Assembly: GCA_035539855.1 (NCBI GenBank)
Contig: DATLHO010000080.1
Coordinates: 1-25,722, forward strand
DNA length: 25,722 bases
Source: DATLHO01 sp035539855
GTDB lineage: Bacteria > Bacteroidota > Ignavibacteria > OLB7
Reading direction: 5' to 3'
How positions within the stretch are numbered: position 1 is the first letter of the stretch; every line of letters starts with the position of its first letter. Positions 15,458-22,453 of this stretch are shown here, piece by piece. Position numbers and translations under genes: made by a program. The notes under the pieces were generated by a model. It was not told the origin of the DNA. It made no database searches and saw only the letters and a list, made by a program, of their open reading frames with translations.

Positions 15458-16216
15458 ATGGATCTCTTCGCGCTGACCGATCGCACGGCCCTGGTCACGG
15501 GCGCATCGCGCGGCATCGGCGCCGCGGCTGCGGAAGCGCTCGCGGCAGCGGGAGCCGACGTCGCGCTGCTTGCCCGCGACACCGACGGCCTGCGCGCGAC
15601 CGCGGGGCGCGTCGAGGCGCTGGGTCGGCGGGCGCACCTCGTTCGTTGTGATCTGGCCGAGACCGAGACGATCGCCGCGGCCGTCGCCGATGCGACGGCG
15701 GCGCTCGGTCGCATCGACATCCTCGTCAACAACGCCGGGATCATCCGCCGCTCGCCCGCGCTCGAGTACTCGCTCGACGACTGGCAGGCCGTGCTCGACG
15801 TGAACCTGACGGCGATGTTCCGGCTGGCGCAGGAGGCCGGCCGCGGCATGATCGAGCGTGGCTCCGGCAAGATCATCAACATCGCCTCCCTCCTGTCGTT
15901 CAGCGGCGGACTCAACGTCATCGGCTACACCGCCAGCAAGAGCGCGGTCGCCGGCGTCACGCGCGCGCTCGCCAACGAGTGGGCGCGTCACGGCGTCAAC
16001 GTCAACGCGATCGCGCCGGGGTACTTCCACACCGAGGCGACGGCGGCGCTGCAGCAGAGCCCGGAGCGCTACGAGGCGCTGCGCGCGAGGATCCCCGCCG
16101 GTCGCTGGGGCGATCCCGCCGAGCTCGGCGGAACGATCGTCTACCTCGCGTCGCGGGCGAGCGACTACGTTCACGGACACATTCTTGCGGTCGATGGCGG
16201 CTGGATGGCGGCGTAG
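15458..16216 (+). CDS. short-chain dehydrogenase, KduD-like (2-dehydro-3-deoxy-D-gluconate 5-dehydrogenase type)
   Basis: This is a classical SDR of 252 residues. The cofactor loop is TGASRGIG (14-21), followed by NNAG (91-94) and a catalytic Ser144, Tyr157 and Lys161 (YTASK). The stretch SLLSFSGGLNVIGYTASK, the late RIPAGRWG motif and the C-terminal SDYVHGHILAVDGGWMA are very like KduD/2-deoxygluconate dehydrogenases. These interconvert keto-deoxy sugar acids in pectin and uronate breakdown. No other uronate genes are in view, so the substrate is inferred from similarity alone. Translation is probably coupled to the glycosidase-like gene, whose stop ends one base before this ATG. A sugar-related role for the operon is plausible. 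Confidence 0.88.
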   Translation: MDLFALTDRTALVTGASRGIGAAAAEALAAAGADVALLARDTDGLRATAGRVEALGRRAHLVRCDLAETETIAAAVADATAALGRIDILVNNAGIIRRSPALEYSLDDWQAVLDVNLTAMFRLAQEAGRGMIERGSGKIINIASLLSFSGGLNVIGYTASKSAVAGVTRALANEWARHGVNVNAIAPGYFHTEATAALQQSPERYEALRARIPAGRWGDPAELGGTIVYLASRASDYVHGHILAVDGGWMAA

Positions 16217-16240
16217 CACGAAAATGCGCGCCGGCGCAGC

Positions 16241-16267
16241 GTGAAACATTTGGAAAAATGCTATAAT
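16241..16267 (+). promoter_or_regulatory. extended -10 promoter for the cas6-like/bshB1 operon
   Basis: TGCTATAAT (16259-16267) is a perfect extended -10 (TGnTATAAT), the best sigma-70-like match noticed in the window. A weak -35 (GTGAAA, 16241-16246) lies 15 bases upstream. Transcription would start near 16274, about 68 bases before the chosen Cas6-like ATG. The local AT-rich stretch (GAAACATTTGGAAAAATGC) stands out from the GC-rich surroundings. Confidence 0.7.
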
Positions 16268-16341
16268 ACGCCCGGGTGTCGTCGGGACCCTTTCCCGCGG
16301 CCCGCACCCACCGTCGTCACCTAACGCCTCTCGTTCCGCAC

Positions 16342-17160
16342 ATGCGCGTTCATCTCGACCTGGTATCGCTCGAGGACAAGCCCGCAATACCGGTCAACTA
16401 TAACCACCTTCTGAGCCGCGCGCTGCTGAAGATTCTCTCGAAGGCGGAGCCTGCGTACCAGGCTCATCTGCGGACGCTGGGACTCAAGGGGCAGTTCAAC
16501 AAGCGATTCCGACTGTTCACCTTCTCGAGCCTGCAGTTCTACGGACCGCGCTGGAATCTCGAGGACGGCGTCTTCGTGTTCGAGGAGCCACTGCACGCGA
16601 AGCTCATCCTCTCGTTCGCGCACCCGCAGGAGTTCATCAAGAACGAGCTCGCACCGCTTTTCGACAACGCGACGCTCACGATCAACTCGCGCGCGGGCGA
16701 GCTGCGCCTGAAGGCCGCCTCGGCCGAGCTCAAGCCGTTCCCGCAATTGCAGGCCGGCACGTTCAAGGCGCTCGCGCCGATCACCATCTCCCGCAAGGTC
16801 AAGGACGAGGTCCGCTACCTGAGCCCGCGCAGCTACGAGTGCGGCCTTGCGCTGGCGGACAATCTCATCGAGAAGTACGAGCTGCTGACGGGCGAGCGAC
16901 TGACACAGGAGATGGTGACGATCAAGGTCGACCCCGAGTACCTTTCGCGCGCGCCGCACCCGATGAAGGTCTTCAACCTCGACGAGGGCACGCCCGACGC
17001 CGCACGAGTGCGCGCGTTTCTGGCGCCGGTGCGGCTGTCAGGTGATCCCCGTCTGATCCGACTCGCGTTCGCCTGCGGACTCGGCGAGCGCAACTCGCAG
17101 GGCTTCGGCCTGCTCGCCGAGCCGTCGGCCCGGAAGTTCCGCTCCCTCCGCAAAGCCTGA
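16342..17160 (+). CDS. cas6: Cas6-like CRISPR RNA endoribonuclease (isolated)
   Basis: The product from the ATG at 16342 has 272 residues. It begins as Cas6 proteins do (MRVHLDL, first strand of the ferredoxin-like fold), then NYNHLLSRALLKILSKAEP and a helix with AYQAHLRTLG. There His42 occupies the place of the catalytic His of the family. KRFRLFTFSSL and LILSFAHPQEF follow. The C-terminal glycine-rich RNA-binding loop reads CGLGERNSQGFGLL (245-258), the family signature. Cas6 cuts CRISPR precursor RNA within repeats, leaving 2',3'-cyclic phosphate ends. No array, cas1/cas2 or interference genes were seen in the window, so its partners are distant or lost, or it has another RNA target. The GTG at 16276 falls at the predicted transcription start and would add 22 atypical residues. 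The bshB1 ATG follows two bases after its stop. Confidence 0.85.
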   Translation: MRVHLDLVSLEDKPAIPVNYNHLLSRALLKILSKAEPAYQAHLRTLGLKGQFNKRFRLFTFSSLQFYGPRWNLEDGVFVFEEPLHAKLILSFAHPQEFIKNELAPLFDNATLTINSRAGELRLKAASAELKPFPQLQAGTFKALAPITISRKVKDEVRYLSPRSYECGLALADNLIEKYELLTGERLTQEMVTIKVDPEYLSRAPHPMKVFNLDEGTPDAARVRAFLAPVRLSGDPRLIRLAFACGLGERNSQGFGLLAEPSARKFRSLRKA

Positions 17161-17162
17161 TC

Positions 17163-17903
17163 ATGGCCGACATTCTCGCCATCGCGGCGCATCCCGACGA
17201 CGTCGAGCTCAACGTGGCCGGCACGCTGCTGAAGTCGCTCGCCGCCGGACGCTCGATCGCGATCTGCGACCTTACCGCCGGCGAGCGCGGCTCGCGCGGC
17301 TCGGCCGACCTGCGGCGCGCCGAGTGCGACGCCGCCAATGCCGTGCTCGGCGTCGACGCGTCGACGCGGTGGAACCTCGGCATCCCCGACGGCGACATCG
17401 CGGTCAGCAAGGAGAACATCCTCGCCGTCGTCCGCGCGATCCGCCACTTCCGACCGGCCGTCCTGTTGTTTCCCGGCGAGCGTGATCGACATCCCGATCA
17501 CGAGCACGCGCACCGACTCGTGCGCGAGGCGTACTTCGATGCAGGCCTGCGCCACGTGCACACCGAGCACGACGGCGTCGCACAGGCGCCACACCGCCCC
17601 GAGCGCATCTACACGTTCATCCAGCGCTACGAGCGCGAGCCCGACTTCATCATCGACATCAGCGAGCACTTCGAGCGCAAGCTCGACGCGATCGGCGCCT
17701 ACGCCTCGCAGTTCACCATCCCCGGACGCGAGCGTCAGGTCCGCGAGGGCGAGCCGGAGACCTTCATCTCGAGCCCCGAGTTCATGGAGTACTACATTGC
17801 GCGCATGCGGCAGTGGGGATTCCTCGTCGGCGGCCGTTATGGCGAGGGCTTCAACACCGTCAGTGGCCCGGTCAAGGTCGAAGGTCTGATGGAGACCGTT
17901 TAG
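17163..17903 (+). CDS. bshB1: bacillithiol biosynthesis deacetylase BshB1 (PIG-L/LmbE family)
   Basis: The 246-residue zinc-dependent deacetylase matches BshB1, which removes the acetyl group from GlcNAc-malate during synthesis of the thiol bacillithiol. The metal-binding and catalytic motif AAHPDDVE is at residues 8-15, and the second ligand motif HPDHEHA is near 110-117. Family-specific blocks are LTAGERGSRGS, RWNLGIPDGDI, FPGERDRHPDH and the C-terminal GGRYGEGFN, which resemble BshB1 more than other LmbE-like proteins. The other bacillithiol genes (bshA, bshC) are not in the window. It is translationally coupled to the Cas6-like gene (2-base gap). It converges with the phosphoesterase gene, whose stop is 45 bases away; no terminator hairpin was found between them. 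Confidence 0.92.
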   Translation: MADILAIAAHPDDVELNVAGTLLKSLAAGRSIAICDLTAGERGSRGSADLRRAECDAANAVLGVDASTRWNLGIPDGDIAVSKENILAVVRAIRHFRPAVLLFPGERDRHPDHEHAHRLVREAYFDAGLRHVHTEHDGVAQAPHRPERIYTFIQRYEREPDFIIDISEHFERKLDAIGAYASQFTIPGRERQVREGEPETFISSPEFMEYYIARMRQWGFLVGGRYGEGFNTVSGPVKVEGLMETV

Positions 17904-17947
17904 GCCCGCACGAACACAGGCAACTCGGTGTCAACGTCCCGCCGCAC

Positions 17948-18817
17948 TCACCGATTTCTCGCCGACCCACCTCTCTCGTATCGCGCAAAGCGACTCTGCA
18001 CGGTGACCAGCTCCATCGACGGGTAGCGCAGCGCCGTGAGCGCTCCGCCGAAGACGCACCCGGTGTCGATGCCGACAGCGTGGCGGTGCACGTAGGGCAC
18101 GTCGTAGACCTGGTGACCGAACACGACGAGCTCGGGTCCCTCGAAGAACGGGGCCCAGTCGATGCGCTCGGGGAATCCCTCGGGCGTCTTGCCGCCGGTC
18201 GTCGGACCGTACATCGTGTAGGAGCGGAGGTGCTCGCTGCTGGGTCCTTCGTGCAGCTCTGCGTGCCACGCGGCGTGCGCGACGATGCAGTGTCCGTCGT
18301 CGATGCGCAGCGCCCACGGCAGGGCGGTGAGGAAGCGGATCAGCTCCTCGCGCAGCGCGTCTCGCTCGCGTCGGGGCAGCGCGTTGAACTCGTTCGTGGT
18401 CTGCTCGAGGCCGTGCTTGACCTGCACGCGACGACCCCAGAGCCAGCGGAGGAAGCGGTCGTCGTGGTTGCCGACGACCATGAGCGCATGGCCCTGGCGG
18501 CAGAGCCGGAGCACGAGCCGGAGGACGTCGAGGATGCGATCGCCGCGATCGACGAGATCGCCGACGAAGACCAGGCGCGGAGCGCTTCCGCCCGGCGCCG
18601 GCGGCGCGCCCTCGTCGAGCAGCGCGCCATGGCCGAGTCTCGTCAGCAGCTCCGCGAGCTCGTCGTAGCAGCCGTGGACATCGCCGATGATGTCGCACTC
18701 GCGCACGTCGAGATGATTGTGGATGCGAGGGTGCGGTGTCGTCGTGCGCAGCTCGAGGCCACGCTCGCGGCCGCCGTCGCCGGCCGCGGATCCTGCGGGT
18801 TCGAATGACTTCTCCAT
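17948..18817 (-). CDS. stand-alone Pnkp-type metallophosphoesterase (PPP-like)
   Basis: The 289-residue protein is a binuclear-metal phosphoesterase with all PPP motifs: GDVHG (45-49), GDLVDRG (86-92), GNHD (116-119), VAHAAW (H181) and VFGHQ (H235). Its closest resemblance by eye is to the central phosphatase module of bacterial polynucleotide kinase-phosphatase (Pnkp). Shared stretches are VGNHDDRFLRWLWGRRVQVKHGL, LYG-TTG-like (MYGPTTGG), and IDTGCVFGGALTALRYP near the C-terminus. Residues D46, H48, D87, R91, N117, H118, H181, H235 and D251 line up with those I recall as essential in Clostridium thermocellum Pnkp. No kinase or ligase module is present. Likely substrates are RNA 2',3'-cyclic or 2'/3' phosphates, or phosphoproteins or dinucleoside polyphosphates (PrpE/ApaH-like). 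The first 38 residues look poorly ordered, so the start may be further in. Confidence 0.85.
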   Translation of the reverse strand: MEKSFEPAGSAAGDGGRERGLELRTTTPHPRIHNHLDVRECDIIGDVHGCYDELAELLTRLGHGALLDEGAPPAPGGSAPRLVFVGDLVDRGDRILDVLRLVLRLCRQGHALMVVGNHDDRFLRWLWGRRVQVKHGLEQTTNEFNALPRRERDALREELIRFLTALPWALRIDDGHCIVAHAAWHAELHEGPSSEHLRSYTMYGPTTGGKTPEGFPERIDWAPFFEGPELVVFGHQVYDVPYVHRHAVGIDTGCVFGGALTALRYPSMELVTVQSRFARYERGGSARNR

Positions 18818-18872
18818 CGAATCGAGAAGATAACAACGATCGCACCGCGGAGCGCCGGTTCGCGGCAGAATG

Positions 18873-18908
18873 CGAACGCCCGGCCTCGTCTCCGAGGCCG
18901 GGCGTTCG
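18873..18908. terminator. strong hairpin after the first Spy-like gene
   Basis: CGAACGCCCGGCCTCG (18873-18888) and CGAGGCCGGGCGTTCG (18893-18908) form a perfect 16-bp stem with a TCTC loop. It lies 35 bases beyond the stop codon of the minus-strand gene at 18944, and its minus-strand tail is CATTCTG. It shares the core ACGCCCGGC with the hairpin at 19660-19687. Confidence 0.75.
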
Positions 18909-18943
18909 ATCTATGTGAACTCGTTGAAGCGAGGGGGAAGCGC

Positions 18944-19447
18944 TCAGTCGAGCTTCGTATTGCCGCGCTCCTTCTGCGCCTTGACCTTGCCGCGTCCGCC
19001 GGCCTCACCCTTTCCCTTCTTCCCGCGCTTCTCCTTGACCTCGGCCTTCATCTTCTCGAGCTCCGAGCGCTGCTCGGGCGTGAGCACTGCGAGGATCTGG
19101 TCCTTCATCGCCTGGCGGGCGGCGCGCATCTGCTCCATCTTCGGCTTCATCTGCTCGCGGATCTGCTCGGCCTCGGCCTTGTCGCCGTCGCGGCGGGCGT
19201 CGCGCATCTGCTCGTGGGCGGCCTTGAGCTCGCTCTTGAGCGACTCGTTCTGCGCCTTGAACTGATCGCGGATCGCGGCGATGCGCGCCTTCTGCTCGGC
19301 CGTGAGCTCGAGCCGCTCGATCGCGCGCTCGACCATCTCTGCGCGATCCTTCCCCTTGTGTTCCTGACCTGCGACCGACGGCGCGGCCGCGACGAGCGCG
19401 ATCATGCTGGCGACCGCGATGCCCTGTGCGATGCGGGAGATATTCAT
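18944..19447 (-). CDS. Spy/CpxP-like periplasmic LTxxQ protein
   Basis: The 167-residue product has a signal peptide (about 1-27, MIALVAAAPSVAG). The mature part is almost entirely charged helix, with two LTxxQ motifs: LTAEQ (48-52) and LTPEQ (122-126). They bracket about 70 residues rich in Lys, Glu, Gln and Met. This is the layout of Spy/CpxP-family periplasmic chaperones and metal- or stress-responsive proteins. The C-terminus (132-167) is Lys/Gly-rich, lacks structure by eye and is strongly basic. The second, larger Spy-like gene lies 268 bases upstream on the same strand with its own terminator, so the two are probably separate transcripts. Role: likely envelope protein folding or stress; the specific ligand is unknown. 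Confidence 0.85.
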   Translation of the reverse strand: MNISRIAQGIAVASMIALVAAAPSVAGQEHKGKDRAEMVERAIERLELTAEQKARIAAIRDQFKAQNESLKSELKAAHEQMRDARRDGDKAEAEQIREQMKPKMEQMRAARQAMKDQILAVLTPEQRSELEKMKAEVKEKRGKKGKGEAGGRGKVKAQKERGNTKLD

Positions 19448-19659
19448 GCCCTTGTCCTCTGACTGAAGGTGTCTGATGAAGGTCGATACTGGAGCGGACG
19501 CCGCATGCCTGGGGGGCTGGCATGCCGGCCGAGAACATCGACAGCGCTCGGCGCTCCGGGCTTAACTCCGCGCCCATGGTTCACGCGGTCGGCTCCGGCG
19601 GCGTCCGCAGAGATAGAGACCACGATGCGTCGGAGGTTCCCGCACTCCACCAAAAGCAA

Positions 19660-19687
19660 ACGCCCGGCGCGTTGCGGCGCCGGGCGT
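19660..19687 (-). terminator. Rho-independent terminator after the two-domain Spy-like gene
   Basis: On the plus strand ACGCCCGGCGC (19660-19670) pairs perfectly with GCGCCGGGCGT (19677-19687) around GTTGCG. Read on the minus strand, the stem is followed by TTTGCTTTTGG, giving a T-rich tail. It begins 27 bases after the gene's stop codon. Confidence 0.85.
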
Positions 19688-19714
19688 CTGTGATTCGCGT
19701 CGAAGTCGATTCGA

Positions 19715-20578
19715 CTACTTCAGCTCGGGAGCGTTGCGATCCGGAGCCACGATGCCGCCGCGACGGCCGTTCGGATCCGGACGATCCTCGATGCAATCCT
19801 CGAGTGCAGCGCGCTGCTCCTCGGTCAGGACGCCCATGATGGCATTGTGCAGCCCCTGCTGCGCGGCCTTGAGCTGCTCCATCTTCGTGGCGATCGCGTT
19901 GCGCAGACGGTTGTAGAGCTCACGGTCACCCTCGCGCTTGGCGGCGCGGAGCTGGCGATGAAGCTCGCGCAGGTCCTGCATGAGGTCCTGGTTCGCATTG
20001 TGGAAGCGCTCGCGAAGGGCGCGAATGTCGGCCAGCTGAGCATCGCTCAGACCGATCGTCGAGAAGCAATCCATGCGGTGGTCGCCGCTGCGGCCACGAT
20101 CATCACGACCCGGCTTGCGCGACTCCATGCAATCCCGCAGTGCGGCCTTCTGCGCATCGGTCAGCACGCCGAGGATCGCCTCGTGCGCGGCGGCGTTCGC
20201 CGCTGCCATCTGCGCCTCGAGGGCCTTGATCTCCTCCATGATGGACGCTGCGAGCTCGCGGTCGCCCGCCTCGCGTGCGGCCATGAGGGCCTGCTTCTTC
20301 TCCATCATCGTGGCGCGGAAGCCCTCCATCGCACTGGCGAGACGCTCCTTGATGTGCTGGATTTCGGCCATCTGCTCGCGCGTGAGCTCGAGCGTTCCGA
20401 GGCAGCGGTCGAACGAGGCCGCCGTCGGCGGCGGGTTGCGCTCGAAGCCGCCCCCGCCGTTGTCTCCGCGGCCGCCATTGTCTCCGCGGCCGCCGCCCGG
20501 CGGCTGCGCCATGGCTCCACCGATCGCGAGCGTGAGCATCATCGCCAGCAGGGCGATACGACGACTCAGATTCATCAT
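19715..20578 (-). CDS. tandemly duplicated Spy/LTxxQ-like periplasmic protein with two Cys pairs
   Basis: The 287-residue product (ATG at 20578 after a good AAGGTAGGA ribosome site) has a signal peptide ending near MAQ (24). A GGRGDNGG-repeat linker follows at about 29-44. Two copies of a helical LTxxQ domain come next. The first carries LTREQ (66-70) and LTDAQ (139-143) inside C59 and C150; the second carries LSDAQ (177-181) and LTEEQ (251-255) inside C171 and C262. Both Cys pairs are 91 residues apart and all markers repeat with a 112-residue offset, so an internal duplication is clear. The Cys could form one disulfide per domain in the periplasm. The helices are rich in Met, Gln, Arg and Glu. 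It may be a two-headed Spy-like chaperone or a sensor of metal or redox stress. Confidence 0.85.
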   Translation of the reverse strand: MMNLSRRIALLAMMLTLAIGGAMAQPPGGGRGDNGGRGDNGGGGFERNPPPTAASFDRCLGTLELTREQMAEIQHIKERLASAMEGFRATMMEKKQALMAAREAGDRELAASIMEEIKALEAQMAAANAAAHEAILGVLTDAQKAALRDCMESRKPGRDDRGRSGDHRMDCFSTIGLSDAQLADIRALRERFHNANQDLMQDLRELHRQLRAAKREGDRELYNRLRNAIATKMEQLKAAQQGLHNAIMGVLTEEQRAALEDCIEDRPDPNGRRGGIVAPDRNAPELK

Positions 20579-20788
20579 GATCCTACCTTTAGGTGAAAAA
20601 CTGTTCGTGAGCAAGGGATGCGTTGTCTGGTCCGGACGGTCGGCGCAGGGGACACCGGCGAGCGGTGCCGCACGGCGGCGCGGCTCGCATTCAACTGACG
20701 AGTCACCGGCGCGAAACCTGACTCGGGAAATCCACCGGGATCGAAAAAGTCTTTCTGCCGGGAAACTGTGCGCTTCGGCGCCGATTTC

Positions 20789-20796
20789 TATCTTTG
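20789..20796 (+). promoter_or_regulatory. possible Bacteroidota-type -7 element upstream of the transporter gene
   Basis: TATCTTTG matches the TAnnTTTG -7 consensus known from Bacteroidota. TGTG at 20767-20770 lies 18 bases upstream, close to the expected -33 TTTG spacing. It is only 11 bases before the chosen ATG, so the message would be nearly leaderless or the start is further in. Confidence 0.4.
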
Positions 20797-20806
20797 TCCC
20801 CCTCCG

Positions 20807-21646
20807 ATGCTACCCCTCCTGCTTACCATACTCTGCAGCGTTGCGATTGCGGCCATCCTGCGCTTCAGCGAGGGGCGCGACGGCGACCGCTACGTCGTAG
20901 CCGGTGCAAACTACGTCGTTGCCGGGATTCTCAGCATGATGCTGATGCCTCCGGCGGCCTCGGCAGCGGGTAGCGGTCAGATCGCCTTCGGTGTCTTCGT
21001 CGGTCTCGGATTCGTCGGCGGCTTCGTCTCACTGATGGCCGCGATGAACCGGATCGGCATGGCCGTCCCGGCGACGACTGCGCGGATATCGACACTCATC
21101 CCGGTGCTGGGCTCGGTGATCCTGTATCGGGAGACGCCGTCGGCACTGCAGATCGCCGGGATCGTCACCGGGATCGCCGCCTTCGTCGTGCTCGGCATGG
21201 CGCAGCGGCGACAGCACCGCGACGACGGCGTCGGATCGCTCGCACTCTGGCTGCTCGCGGCCGTTTTCGTGATCGCCGGCACGATCGACTTCGCGCTGAA
21301 GATCGCCCACGAGAGCGGGGCATCGCGCGGTCCGTTTCTGCTGATCGTCTTCGGCACCGCGTGCGCGGTCTGCTGGATCATCGTGCTCATCGGTCGCCGC
21401 CGCGTCAACGGACGCGACCTGCTCGTCGGCGCCGTGCTCGGGATTCCGAACTTCGGCGCCAGCTACTTTCTGCTCCAGGCCCTCGGCGAGCTCGAGGGCG
21501 TCGTCGTGTTCCCGACGGCCAATGCCGCGATCGTCCTCGGGGTCACCGCGGTCGCGATCCTCGGCTGGCGCGAGCGCCCATCACCGACGACGGTTGCCGG
21601 ACTGGCCCTCGCCGCCGCCGCGGTCGTTCTGCTCGGACTTGGTTGA
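20807..21646 (+). CDS. EamA/DMT-superfamily transporter
   Basis: The ATG at 20807 gives 279 residues; an earlier in-frame start at 20768 would add 13 residues and overlap the putative promoter. About nine to ten hydrophobic segments run through the whole protein, in two similar halves separated by a short basic loop (AQRRQHRDDG, near residue 140). The second half repeats the pattern after GRRRVNGRD. This is the architecture of drug/metabolite (EamA/RhaT-like) permeases. First-half features such as PATTARISTLIPVLGSVILYRE and second-half FPTANAAIVLGVTAVAILGWRERPS match the conserved helix-4/5 region with its acidic Glu. The substrate cannot be told. It is 12 bases upstream of the biotin ligase gene and probably co-transcribed, which makes import of biotin or a related cofactor worth considering. 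Confidence 0.88.
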   Translation: MLPLLLTILCSVAIAAILRFSEGRDGDRYVVAGANYVVAGILSMMLMPPAASAAGSGQIAFGVFVGLGFVGGFVSLMAAMNRIGMAVPATTARISTLIPVLGSVILYRETPSALQIAGIVTGIAAFVVLGMAQRRQHRDDGVGSLALWLLAAVFVIAGTIDFALKIAHESGASRGPFLLIVFGTACAVCWIIVLIGRRRVNGRDLLVGAVLGIPNFGASYFLLQALGELEGVVVFPTANAAIVLGVTAVAILGWRERPSPTTVAGLALAAAAVVLLGLG

Positions 21647-21658
21647 TCGAACACTCAC

Positions 21659-22441
21659 ATGGCTGATACCTACACCCGTCTCGGCGTCGACGATGAGCTG
21701 CGACGCTCGCTCTGTCAGCGTTGCGGACTCTCCTCGGTCGACTTCGTCTCCTCGATCGATTCCACGCAGCGTCGCGCGCGCGAGCTCGCGGTCGACGAGA
21801 GCTCCGACTGGACGCTCGTCGTCGCGGACTTCCAGACCGCCGGACGCGGGCAGCACGGCCGGCGCTGGTCGGCCTCGCCCGGCACGTCGGTGATGTTCTC
21901 GCTCGTCGTGCATCCGCGCTGCGCCGAGGCGATGGCGCAGATGCCGATCCGCACGGGCCTCGCAGCGGCGGAGGCTCTCGAGGAGCTTCTCGGTCCGGCG
22001 GAGACCATCGGTCTCAAGTGGCCCAACGACCTCATGGCCCGCGACGCGAAGCTCGGGGGGATTCTCTGCGAGGGACAGATCCGCGGCGCCGAGGTGCGGG
22101 CGATCGTCGGTGTCGGGATCAACGTCCGCCCGTTCGATCCGCTGCTCGGGCCGCTCACTTCACCGGCCTTCGTCGACGCGCTCGCAGGACGACCGGTCGA
22201 TCGCTTCGAGCTGCTTGCGGCCGTCGTCGCGTGCATTCGCCGGCGCATCGACGTCGACGCCGCTCAACTCACCGATGACGAGCTTGCGCAATGGCGATCG
22301 CGCGACTGGCTTGCCGGCCGCGCGATCAACGCCCCGATCGCCGGTCACGTCGACGGCATCGACGCGAGCGGCCATCTTCGCGTGCGCACTGCGGAGGGAA
22401 CCCTGGAGACGGTGGTGGCGGGATCGGTCGAGCTCGCCTGA
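21659..22441 (+). CDS. birA: biotin--[acetyl-CoA-carboxylase] ligase (class I BirA, no DNA-binding domain)
   Basis: This 260-residue enzyme joins biotin to the BCCP subunit of acetyl-CoA carboxylase through biotinyl-5'-AMP. The substrate entry motif SIDSTQ (32-37), the biotinyl-AMP loop GRGQHGRRW (62-70), KWPNDL (120-125), the catalytic Lys in KLGGIL (K131) and GVGINV (about 151-156) are all present. A short C-terminal SH3-like domain ends it (about 215-260, GRAINAPIAG...VVAGSVEL). It lacks the N-terminal winged-helix domain, so it does not act as the biotin operon repressor. It is in an operon with the DMT-family transporter gene and convergent, with only 12 bases between stops, to the alpha/beta hydrolase gene. 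Confidence 0.95.
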   Translation: MADTYTRLGVDDELRRSLCQRCGLSSVDFVSSIDSTQRRARELAVDESSDWTLVVADFQTAGRGQHGRRWSASPGTSVMFSLVVHPRCAEAMAQMPIRTGLAAAEALEELLGPAETIGLKWPNDLMARDAKLGGILCEGQIRGAEVRAIVGVGINVRPFDPLLGPLTSPAFVDALAGRPVDRFELLAAVVACIRRRIDVDAAQLTDDELAQWRSRDWLAGRAINAPIAGHVDGIDASGHLRVRTAEGTLETVVAGSVELA

Positions 22442-22453
22442 CGTCCGTCGCGC

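Noticed and set aside
14131..15921. Long minus-strand open frame (about 596 codons)
   Set aside because: It runs antisense across two well-supported genes and is low-complexity Arg/Ala-rich; there are no motifs or start signals.
16276..16341. Upstream GTG start extending the Cas6-like protein, as a leaderless message
   Set aside because: The GTG does fall at the expected transcription start, but the added residues (Pro/Arg/His-rich) precede the canonical first strand of Cas6, so the ATG at 16342 is preferred.
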